Shown one piece after another: positions 56,696 to 64,000 of a DNA stretch of 64,000 bases. The stretch's first letter is position 1. Each line of letters begins with the position of its first letter. Made by a program: the position numbers and the translations under genes. Location: assembly GCA_038227135.1 (NCBI GenBank), contig JBBRQC010000006.1, positions 33,854-97,853 on the forward strand. Reading direction: 5' to 3'. Source of the stretch: UBA4720 sp038227135. GTDB taxonomy: Bacteria > Gemmatimonadota > Gemmatimonadetes > Gemmatimonadales > Gemmatimonadaceae. Under the pieces are notes generated by a model. That model did no database searches and was not told the DNA's origin. It saw nothing but the letters and a program-made list of their open reading frames with translations.

Positions 56696-58060
56696 GTGTT
56701 TAAGAAAGTACTGATAGCAAATCGCGGCGAAATCGCTCTTAGAGTGATCCGCGCATGTCGTGAACTGGGAATTCAGACCGTCGCCGTCTATTCTGAAGCC
56801 GACCGCGAGTCATTGCACGTCAGGTTCGCCGACGACGACGTGTGCATTGGGCCCGCCCCGGCGCGTGAATCTTACCTCAACATCCCGCGCATCATCGCCG
56901 CGGCGGAAATCGCCGGCGCCGACGCAATTCATCCCGGCTATGGGTTCCTCGCCGAGAACGCGGAATTCGCCGAGATCTGCGTGGCGTCGAACATCGCGTT
57001 CATCGGGCCGACCGCGCAGCAGATTCGCGTCATGGGCGACAAGGCTGCCGCGCGCAAAGCGATGCAGGAAGTCGGCGTCCCGATCATTCCCGGCACACCG
57101 GGAGGTGTCGAGGACCCGGACGAGGCGCTCAAGCTCGCCCGCGACATCGGCTTTCCCGTAATCATCAAGGCGGCGGCAGGTGGCGGTGGAAAAGGAATGC
57201 GCGTCGCAACCGATCCCGAGGATTTCGCGCGCTCGTTCCAGCTCGCGCGCTCCGAAGCGCTGTCGGCGTTCGGCAACGGCGAGGTGTACATCGAGAAGTA
57301 TCTCGAGCGGCCGCGGCACATCGAGTTCCAGATCCTGGGCGATCGTCATGGCAACGTCATCCATTTGGGCGAGCGCGACTGCTCGGTGCAACGTCGTCAC
57401 CAGAAGCTGATCGAGGAAGCGCCGAGCGTTGCGTTGACGCAGGACCTGCGCGAGAGGATGGGGGACGCGGCTGTGAAGGGCGCCAAGGCGATCGATTACG
57501 TCGGCGCCGGCACCATCGAGATGCTGCTCAACGAGGACAAATCTTTCTACTTCATGGAAATGAACACCCGCATCCAGGTCGAGCATCCGGTCACCGAAAT
57601 GCTCACCGGAATCGACCTCGTGAAGGAGCAGATTCGGGTTGCCGCCGGAGCCAGACTGTCAGTGAAGCCCCCCATCGAGCGCCGCGGCCACGTCATCGAG
57701 TGCCGCGTGAACGCGGAAGATCCAGCGCGGAACTTCCAACCGTCGCCGGGCCGCATCGATGTCTTCCATCCGCCCGGCGGCGCCGGAGTTCGTCTGGATA
57801 CCCACGTCTACGCGGGCTACAGCGTTCCGCCCTTTTACGATTCACTTATCGCCAAGCTGATTTGCCAGGGTCGGGACCGGCAGGAAGCTATCAAACGCAT
57901 GCAGGTCGCGCTCGAGAGCTTCATCATCGAAGGTGTAACGACAACGATTCCATTCCTCGCGCGCGTGATGGCCAACAAGCATTTCCAGGAAGGCGCGGTG
58001 GACACGAAATTCCTCGAGCGGGAGAGCGATCTGATGAAGGAGCCAGTGAATGCGGCTTGA
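56696..58060 (+). CDS. accC: Acetyl-CoA carboxylase biotin carboxylase
   Basis: The 454-residue protein starts FKKVLIANRGEIALRVIRAC and has the ATP-grasp loop AAAGGGGKGMR and EMNTRIQVEHPVTEM, as in biotin carboxylases. It uses ATP and bicarbonate to carboxylate the biotin on AccB. The GTG start lacks a strong ribosome-binding site and follows the repeat element rather than accB directly. comB overlaps its end by 11 bases. Confidence 0.97.
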   Translation: MFKKVLIANRGEIALRVIRACRELGIQTVAVYSEADRESLHVRFADDDVCIGPAPARESYLNIPRIIAAAEIAGADAIHPGYGFLAENAEFAEICVASNIAFIGPTAQQIRVMGDKAAARKAMQEVGVPIIPGTPGGVEDPDEALKLARDIGFPVIIKAAAGGGGKGMRVATDPEDFARSFQLARSEALSAFGNGEVYIEKYLERPRHIEFQILGDRHGNVIHLGERDCSVQRRHQKLIEEAPSVALTQDLRERMGDAAVKGAKAIDYVGAGTIEMLLNEDKSFYFMEMNTRIQVEHPVTEMLTGIDLVKEQIRVAAGARLSVKPPIERRGHVIECRVNAEDPARNFQPSPGRIDVFHPPGGAGVRLDTHVYAGYSVPPFYDSLIAKLICQGRDRQEAIKRMQVALESFIIEGVTTTIPFLARVMANKHFQEGAVDTKFLERESDLMKEPVNAA

Positions 58061-58796
58061 TGTTTATTTCACCCCCACGGAGCGGAAGCCGACCGACACG
58101 GTCGGGCGTCTGGTAGTAATCGTCGATGTGCTTCGCGCATCAACCACGGTGGCCACGGCGCTGGGCAACGGGGCGAAAACAGTGATCCCTCTTCTCGGTG
58201 CGGATGAGGTGATAACCCGCTCGAAAGAATTTTCACGCTCTGCGGTCACGTTGGCTGGCGAACAGAACATGCACCCAATCGCCGGCTTCGACCTGGGTAA
58301 CTCCCCGCGGGAGTTCACATCCAGCGCCGTAGAGGGAAAAACGATCCTCATCACGACCACCAACGGGACCCGCGCGCTCCTCGGGGTCCAGGGGGCGCGT
58401 GACATAGTTATAGCCTCATACGTCAACTTTACGGCGGTACTGGCCATGATGAAGGTCGCGGCCAGCTCGAACACGGACATCGCGATCATCTGCGCCGGGG
58501 AAGAGGGTAGCTTTACACTCGAAGACGCCGCCTGCGCGGGGCGTTACGTTCGCGCGATTCCCAAGCGCGGCGAATCGATCGTGCTCAATGATGCGGCATC
58601 CGCTTCTGTGCTGATTGAACGAAAATATGGCGACAACATCGCGAAAGTCTTCAAAGAATCGTCTCACGGACAAGAGCTCGAGGCGGCAGGATTTGGTGAC
58701 GACCTCACCGCCGCCGCGGAAGTGGACTCCTATTCTGTGGTCCCGATCTACCAGGACAGACAAATCACGAAGCTCGGGCCGGAGCGGGCCCGATAG
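58050..58796 (+). CDS. ComB-family 2-phosphosulfolactate phosphatase-like protein
   Basis: The 248-residue protein contains VIVDVLRASTTVATALGNGA and GNSPREFTSSAVEGKTILITTTNGT, which match the ComB family. In methanogens ComB removes phosphate from 2-phosphosulfolactate on the way to coenzyme M. Many bacteria without coenzyme M carry homologues, and their substrate is uncertain. It overlaps accC at the start and ftsK at the end. No ComA is nearby. Confidence 0.85.
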   Translation: MRLDVYFTPTERKPTDTVGRLVVIVDVLRASTTVATALGNGAKTVIPLLGADEVITRSKEFSRSAVTLAGEQNMHPIAGFDLGNSPREFTSSAVEGKTILITTTNGTRALLGVQGARDIVIASYVNFTAVLAMMKVAASSNTDIAIICAGEEGSFTLEDAACAGRYVRAIPKRGESIVLNDAASASVLIERKYGDNIAKVFKESSHGQELEAAGFGDDLTAAAEVDSYSVVPIYQDRQITKLGPERAR

Positions 58797-61149
58797 CTCG
58801 CCGTCGGGCTCCGCGCTCGCGCGCGAGATCCGCGGGATCGTCCTCCTCCTTTTCGCGATTTTCCTCGGTGGAGCGCTCGTCGCCGAAGGCTACGCGACAT
58901 TCGTCGGCGGTGGCAGCGGCGTAAAAGGCAACTTCGGCTGGATGGGCGCGCTCCTCGCGCACCCGATCGCGCTGTTCTTCGGCTGGCCAGCGGCTGCGCT
59001 TCTTCCCCTCGCTCCCGCCGCGCACGCCCTGCGACTTTTCGGCCGGCTCGGCGAGCGCAAGGACAGATCGTGGATGGTCTTCCTGCTCGGCATGGTCTTT
59101 CTCCTGCCCGTGGTCTTCGGGCTCGCTCAGGGTGGAGTGCGCGAGGCGACGGCGCTCGCCGGAATCTGGGGCTCCTTTGCCGCCTTCTACGTTCTTCAGT
59201 TCGCGGGAGCCGCCGGCGCGTGGATACTGATGGCGATCTCGCTGAGCGCACTGATGGCTGCGACGCTGTCCTGGAACCCCGTTCGGGTGGTGGTTGGCCG
59301 GCGCGTCGTGCATCTCGACGGCTCCGCGCCTACTCCGGTGGAAAAAGCCGGGCTCGATCCCGCGAAGGAGATCGTCGTCGCGGACAAAATGCCCGTTGCG
59401 ACATTCCTCGAGCCATCTCCGGAGGAAATGCCGGCGATCGACCTCTCGCTGATGGACGACGTGTCTTCACCCGAAGACCCGCTACTTCCGATCGAGAAAA
59501 AGAAAGAGAGAAAGAGCAAAGTCTCCCAGGCAGCGCAACGCGCTGAGAAGGTTGGCGCCGAGATCGATTCGAGAGACGTCGATTCACTGGACTTCACGGA
59601 CGAGGATTTACCGTCGTCGGATCTGCTGACACCGCCGCCCCCGCGCAACGCGGATGTGGGCAAGCGCGAGCTCGATGCGATGGGCGTGAAGCTGATGGAC
59701 GCCCTCCGAACGTTCCGGGTGGAAGGAGAGCTGGTCGGTCGCACGACGGGGCCGGTGGTCACGCAGTTCGAGGTCGCGCCCGCCGCGGGAGTCAAAGTGA
59801 GACAGATCGCGAATCTTTCCAACGATCTCGCCCTTGCCATGCGTGCGCAAAGCATCCGCATCGTCGCGCCGATTCCGGGGAAGGGCGCTGTAGGCGTCGA
59901 AGTGCCGAATCCGAATCCGGAGATGGTCGCATTCCGCGAGCTGGTCGAGTCGCGCGATTTTCAGAATGCCCGCTTCGCGCTGCCAATAGCCCTCGGCAAG
60001 GATCTCGAAGGGCGTCCCGTGATCGCCGACCTGGCGAAGATGCCGCACCTGCTGATCGCAGGCGCGACCGGCTCCGGAAAATCGGTGTGCATCAACACGT
60101 TGATCACGAGCCTCGCCTATCGGCACACGCCGGAGACGCTTCGCTTCCTGATGGTCGATCCGAAGATGGTGGAGCTTTCGGTGTACAACGTCCTCCCGCA
60201 CCTTCGGCACAAGGTCGTGACGGACAATCGTGACGCCGCCGCGGTGCTCAAGTGGGCGGTGCTCGAGATGCAGGACCGCTACGAGCTGCTCGCCGCGAAT
60301 GGAGCGCGCAACATCCAGGACTTCAATCGCAAGGTTCAGGAAGGGACGAAGCTCAGGAACGCCAAGCGCAACGACGTCGCATTCGAGGATCTGGAGTACA
60401 AGGGCGGCATCGTCCCCTATGTAGTCGTGATCATCGACGAGCTCGCCGACCTGATGATGACGGTGCAGGGCGAGATCGAGACGCCGCTGGCGATGCTGGC
60501 GCAGAAGGCGCGCGCGATCGGAATCCATCTCATTCTCGCGACGCAGCGTCCGAGCGTGAACGTAATCACCGGCTTGATCAAGGCGAACTTCCCGAGCAGG
60601 ATCGCGTTCCGAGTTGCATCACAGGTCGACAGCCGCACCATTCTCGATGGGATCGGCGCCGAGGCGCTGCTCGGAAACGGCGACATGTTGTTCATTCCGC
60701 CGGGCAAATCGGAGCCGTCGCGACTGCAGGGCGCGTACATCTCCAGCGAAGACACCGAGCGGTTGATGGGCTGGTACGAGCTGCGCCGCGAGCAACGGAA
60801 GGCGGCGTTCGAGGCGCAGGGACTCTTCCTCGAGGAGACGCCGACGGAGCCCGACATCATCGAGTCGATTCGGAAGAAGGAAGCCGAGGAGGCGAGCGGT
60901 GACCACGACAACTACGACGACGCGGATCGCGACAAGCTGTTCCGCGAGGCCGCCGAGGTTGTGATTCAGCACCAACAGGGATCGACGTCGCTGCTTCAGC
61001 GACGCCTCAAAGTGGGCTACGGTCGAGCGGCGCGCATAATAGACCAGCTGCACACAGCGGGCATACTGGGGCCGCCAGATGGATCAAAGCCGCGGGATGT
61101 GCTCGCGGGGCTGGATGACCTCGATCGAATCGCCGGGCCCCGAGTGTAA
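58696..61149 (+). CDS. ftsK: FtsK/SpoIIIE-type DNA translocase
   Basis: The protein has four or so N-terminal membrane helices (LLLFAIFLGGALVAEGY and later), a linker, and a motor domain with Walker A AGATGSGKSVCIN and Walker B YVVVIIDELADLMM. The C-terminal winged-helix gamma domain is present (TSLLQRRLKVGYGRAARI). It pumps chromosomal DNA during septation. The start is uncertain: no start codon lies after the comB stop, so I choose GTG 58696 with GGCAGGA upstream (817 residues), overlapping comB by about 100 bases. Confidence 0.93.
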   Translation: MTTSPPPRKWTPILWSRSTRTDKSRSSGRSGPDSSPSGSALAREIRGIVLLLFAIFLGGALVAEGYATFVGGGSGVKGNFGWMGALLAHPIALFFGWPAAALLPLAPAAHALRLFGRLGERKDRSWMVFLLGMVFLLPVVFGLAQGGVREATALAGIWGSFAAFYVLQFAGAAGAWILMAISLSALMAATLSWNPVRVVVGRRVVHLDGSAPTPVEKAGLDPAKEIVVADKMPVATFLEPSPEEMPAIDLSLMDDVSSPEDPLLPIEKKKERKSKVSQAAQRAEKVGAEIDSRDVDSLDFTDEDLPSSDLLTPPPPRNADVGKRELDAMGVKLMDALRTFRVEGELVGRTTGPVVTQFEVAPAAGVKVRQIANLSNDLALAMRAQSIRIVAPIPGKGAVGVEVPNPNPEMVAFRELVESRDFQNARFALPIALGKDLEGRPVIADLAKMPHLLIAGATGSGKSVCINTLITSLAYRHTPETLRFLMVDPKMVELSVYNVLPHLRHKVVTDNRDAAAVLKWAVLEMQDRYELLAANGARNIQDFNRKVQEGTKLRNAKRNDVAFEDLEYKGGIVPYVVVIIDELADLMMTVQGEIETPLAMLAQKARAIGIHLILATQRPSVNVITGLIKANFPSRIAFRVASQVDSRTILDGIGAEALLGNGDMLFIPPGKSEPSRLQGAYISSEDTERLMGWYELRREQRKAAFEAQGLFLEETPTEPDIIESIRKKEAEEASGDHDNYDDADRDKLFREAAEVVIQHQQGSTSLLQRRLKVGYGRAARIIDQLHTAGILGPPDGSKPRDVLAGLDDLDRIAGPRV

Positions 61150-61164
61150 GCGCACAATGAACGC

Positions 61165-62580
61165 TCAACGCCCGACGCCGCCGAACTCTTTCACGAGCTG
61201 GTAGGTGTACTCGACACCATCGTAGAACGACTTCACGATGATGCGCTCGTCGCGGCCGTGGGCGCGGATGTCGTCGACGTCCAGAAATACACCGCTGATA
61301 CCGTAGGTCGGAATTCCAGCAGCCCGCAAATAGGCGCCATCGCTGGCGCCCGTGTCCATCACCGGGATCACCGGGACACCCGGCCACAGCTTTCGCGTGA
61401 CTTTCTCTACCGGTTCCACGATCTCCGGCGTCAGGGGTGACGGCGTCGGGACCGCCGCGCTGCCTTCATTGATCCCCGTCACCCGCACCGAGTCGTCGGC
61501 AACGACGCGCACGAGCTCGGCTTTGACCTGCGCCGGCGTTTCCTTTGGGATGATGCGGCAGTTCACGACCGCTCTCGCTCGCTGCGGCAGAGCGTTCGGC
61601 GCGTGACCACCTTCGATCATGGTCGGAACGCAGGTCGTTCGCAGCTCGGCGTTATACAAAGGGGACATCGAAAGACGCGCCGCACTGGCAGAATCTTTCG
61701 GATCCTTTGCGATCGCCCGCATGTCCGCTGCAGTCTGGCCGGACTCGAGGTTGGCGGAGCGCTCGAAATACACTCGCGTCGTTTCGGTGAGTCGCACTGG
61801 AAAACGATACCGCGATACACGTCCGATCCCCTCGGCGAGGCGGGCGATCGCGTTGTACGGCGTCGGCAGGGAGCTGTGCCCGCCCTTGTCGGTGACTTCG
61901 AGCGCAAAGGACTGATAGATCTTTTCGCTCGTCTGCAGACCCCGAAGCAGCGGCTTCCCGTCCTTGATCAGCGGGTCGCCGGCGTCCGTGTTGAGGGCGA
62001 AAGCGCCATCGATCAGATCGCGATGATTCTTGAGCAGCCAATCCATCGCGTTGTAGCCCCCGCCCCCTTCTTCGCCGGCGGTCAGAACCAGAATCAAAGT
62101 CCATTTCGGCGCCACATGCTCGCGCTTCATCCGGAGCAGCGCGGCGGCGAGAGTCGCGGCGCCGTCCTTGATGTCGCTCGTCCCGCGACCGTAGAAGAAC
62201 CCGTCCTTCTCGGTGAGCTTATAAGGATCTAGCGACCAGTCGGACCGCAGCGCCTCGACCACGTCCAAGTGCGCCAGGAGTAGAATCGGCTTGAGCGTTT
62301 TCGACGTGCCCTGCATCCGCACAATCACGCTCGAGTCCTTGTCCCCGGCCGGCCCCAGCACCCTCACGTCGCTAGCCGGGAAGCCGGCCGCCAGAAACCG
62401 CGACGCGATTGCGCGTGCCGCGGGGCTGGTGCTCCCCCCCTTGTAAGACGAATTGATCTCGATCAGCTCGCGGAAGATCTCCCTCGCCTCGGCCTGATTT
62501 GGAGTCAACGACGTTTGTGCGGCGAGCGGGAATACTGCCTGACATGCGAGCGCAAGGACGATGGTCGGGCGATTTACCAT
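61165..62580 (-). CDS. Secreted M20-family metallopeptidase
   Basis: The 471-residue protein has a signal peptide (RPTIVLALACQAVFPLAA) and M20 metal ligands in LLLAHLDVVEA, GRGTSDIKDGAA, LTAGEEGGGG, NTDAGD and DIRAHGRDE. The dimerisation domain lies near residues 205-340. It is probably a periplasmic or secreted amino- or carboxypeptidase; the exact substrate is unknown. I start at ATG 62580, which puts the signal peptide at the N-terminus. It converges on ftsK with 15 bases between. Confidence 0.87.
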   Translation of the reverse strand: MVNRPTIVLALACQAVFPLAAQTSLTPNQAEAREIFRELIEINSSYKGGSTSPAARAIASRFLAAGFPASDVRVLGPAGDKDSSVIVRMQGTSKTLKPILLLAHLDVVEALRSDWSLDPYKLTEKDGFFYGRGTSDIKDGAATLAAALLRMKREHVAPKWTLILVLTAGEEGGGGYNAMDWLLKNHRDLIDGAFALNTDAGDPLIKDGKPLLRGLQTSEKIYQSFALEVTDKGGHSSLPTPYNAIARLAEGIGRVSRYRFPVRLTETTRVYFERSANLESGQTAADMRAIAKDPKDSASAARLSMSPLYNAELRTTCVPTMIEGGHAPNALPQRARAVVNCRIIPKETPAQVKAELVRVVADDSVRVTGINEGSAAVPTPSPLTPEIVEPVEKVTRKLWPGVPVIPVMDTGASDGAYLRAAGIPTYGISGVFLDVDDIRAHGRDERIIVKSFYDGVEYTYQLVKEFGGVGR

Positions 62581-62841
62581 GGTGGGGCAGGAAGCGGAGG
62601 GGGAACAGCAGGACAACGGGTGGTGAGATTATAGGTCAGTCTTCCCTTGGCGCAACCTGGCCGGATCGCCGGCGTAGGCTGTGACCGGCCCGGCAGTCCG
62701 TGGCTGCGGGGCAGGAGTGTTCTTTTCGCCTCAGTCGGCAGGTTTACTGTATGGCGGCGGATCGTAAACATCCTTATAGTAGGCCTTCGCACCTCAGCCA
62801 CCCCCACATACTCCCCATTTGCGAATCGGGGCGGAGGCTCG
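62581..62841. other. Intergenic gap between divergent peptidase and kinase genes
   Basis: This 261-bp gap should hold the promoters of the divergent M20 peptidase and histidine kinase genes. A TATAGT at 62775-62780 could be a -10 box for the kinase, but no well-spaced -35 box is seen. No RNA gene or repeat was recognised. Confidence 0.4.
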
Positions 62842-64000
62842 ATGCAGAACAACATGCTCGATTCTCGACAAGCGCTCGCGGCTGAAATCGCAGAGTCAGT
62901 GCAGCTTGCGCTGCACGCGAAACAGTCCGCGGCGCAGCTCGGTGTCACGATCGAAAAAAGTCTGCTCGAGGAGGCACGTCGAGCCGAGCTGAAGCTCGCG
63001 TACCTGCGAGTAGCGGCGGCGGGAGTCTTTGCTCTTTTTGTAATCGGAAGGTTGATGTTGAGCAAGATCGCGTCCGTGTCGCCGCCGACGATCGGCAGCC
63101 TGGGCGCGTCGCTGGTGTGGATGACGTACGCGGCGGCGGTGCTGGTTCTTCTGCGTCGCGACTGGTACAAGCCCTGGCTGCGGCGCGCATTCCCGATCGC
63201 CGACGCCGCGCTACTCGTAGCCGGCCTGGGTTTGAGTCAGATCGGCGGCGATCCATTTGCTGGGCCGCCCGGACTCGCGACTACGTTCGCCGTCCTTTGC
63301 GTCGTGCTCGCCTTCACCGGCGCGTTCCGGCTCACTCGCTCGGCCGTAGAAATGACCGCCGGCCTCGGCGCGCTTTGCCTGGTTGTCGCAGCGGGGTTCG
63401 GGTGGCTGCCGATTTACGCGGCTGGCGGCGCACTGGTTGGCGTGGTGCTCTCAGGTGTGCTCGCGTTTTCCGTCACCGACATGATTCGCCGGGTTGTCAC
63501 CAATGAAGTAGGACGCGTGACGCTCGGCCAGATGTACGGCGAGGCACAGGGGATCATCGATGCGCGCGAAGAGATTCTTCGAATAGTCGCGCACGACCTG
63601 CGGAATCCGCTGAACACGATCCACATGGCCACGGAGCTATTGATAGACACCGCCGGGACCGACGCCGCGCGAAGGAGCCAGCTCCGCATCATCGCCCGCG
63701 CGGGCGAGCGCATGAACCACCTGATCCAGGATCTGCTCAGCGTCACGACGATCGAAGCCGGCCACCTCTCGATCGCGCCGCGCAAGTCGGTCGTCTCCGA
63801 GCTGCTCTTTGAAGCGCGCGAGATGCTGGAGCCCATCGCCAGGGAGAAAGGACTCACGCTCAAGGTCAGCGCGGAAGCGGATCTACCCGCGGTGCGAGCC
63901 GACCCCGCGCGAGTAATGCAGGTGTTCTCCAATCTCGTCGGCAACGCTGTCAAGTTCACACCGTCGGGCGGCACGATCACGCTCTCCGCAATTCGCGCCG
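62842..64000 (+). CDS. Membrane sensor histidine kinase, truncated by window end
   Basis: The frame is open from ATG 62842 (GGAGG four bases upstream) to the last base, at least 386 residues. A short cytoplasmic helical start leads into about six membrane helices (residues 55-215). A dimerisation domain with the phosphoacceptor in ILRIVAHDLRNPLNTI (His251) follows, and the ATPase domain begins with the N box VFSNLVGNAVKFTPSGGT. The rest of the ATPase domain lies outside the window. The signal sensed is unknown. Confidence 0.92.
   Translation, partial: MQNNMLDSRQALAAEIAESVQLALHAKQSAAQLGVTIEKSLLEEARRAELKLAYLRVAAAGVFALFVIGRLMLSKIASVSPPTIGSLGASLVWMTYAAAVLVLLRRDWYKPWLRRAFPIADAALLVAGLGLSQIGGDPFAGPPGLATTFAVLCVVLAFTGAFRLTRSAVEMTAGLGALCLVVAAGFGWLPIYAAGGALVGVVLSGVLAFSVTDMIRRVVTNEVGRVTLGQMYGEAQGIIDAREEILRIVAHDLRNPLNTIHMATELLIDTAGTDAARRSQLRIIARAGERMNHLIQDLLSVTTIEAGHLSIAPRKSVVSELLFEAREMLEPIAREKGLTLKVSAEADLPAVRADPARVMQVFSNLVGNAVKFTPSGGTITLSAIRA

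Overview
This is a compact, high-GC chromosomal window from a diderm (outer-membrane) bacterium. Gram-negative envelope genes are abundant (BamD, Tol system, LptD, PpiD-type foldase). SecA is about 1110 residues with the enlarged insertion seen in the Bacteroidota/FCB lineage, and many GTG or TTG starts overlap the preceding stop. Gemmatimonadota is the most likely phylum; this is an inference from gene content and protein character, not a database result. Most genes are core housekeeping genes on the plus strand. I see no prophage, insertion sequence, CRISPR array, tRNA or rRNA.

Layout: 0-3.6 kb is the tail of pyrF and the alpha ribosomal operon (rpmJ-rpsM-rpsK-rpsD-rpoA-rplQ-rpmB), closed by a clear terminator. 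carB follows at 3.7-7.0 kb. From 7.0 to 12.5 kb lies a complete gene set for a UDP-2,3-diacetamido-2,3-dideoxy-glucuronic acid type sugar (WbpD/B/E/A-like) plus a UDP-glucose dehydrogenase. Next come bamD, nadD, secA, a second Gfo/Idh/MocA oxidoreductase, radC, a bifunctional rel, uvrB, tsaE-tsaB-rimI and ssb (12.5-25.6 kb). A secreted LysM protein with a structured leader and a hemX-met8-hemA group occupy 25.8-29.9 kb.

29.9-38.6 kb is an envelope cluster: a galE-like epimerase, tolQ-tolR-tolA/tonB-tolB-cpoB without an adjacent pal, then one 1254-codon frame that joins a complete TatC to a complete LptD-like outer-membrane protein. This fusion is the most unusual feature of the window. After a DUF1835 protein with a histone-like tail, a histidine-degradation set hutH-hutU-hutI is interrupted by a radical SAM gene (39.7-45.3 kb). 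A TPR protein, a polyprenyl diphosphate synthase, a DUF4321-like protein and tatA follow. They converge on a PpiD/SurA-like foldase across a repeat-rich 207-bp gap.

The last block (51.4-64 kb) is TPR protein-aroQ-pepP-accB-pilT-accC-comB-ftsK, then an M20 peptidase on the minus strand and a membrane histidine kinase cut by the window end. pilT sits between accB and accC, and its Walker A lysine is replaced by threonine. The gap after pilT holds a 66-bp imperfect inverted repeat built from short tandem words. The main candidates for new biology are the TatC-LptD fusion, the altered PilT, the radical SAM gene inside the hut cluster, and the intergenic repeat elements.
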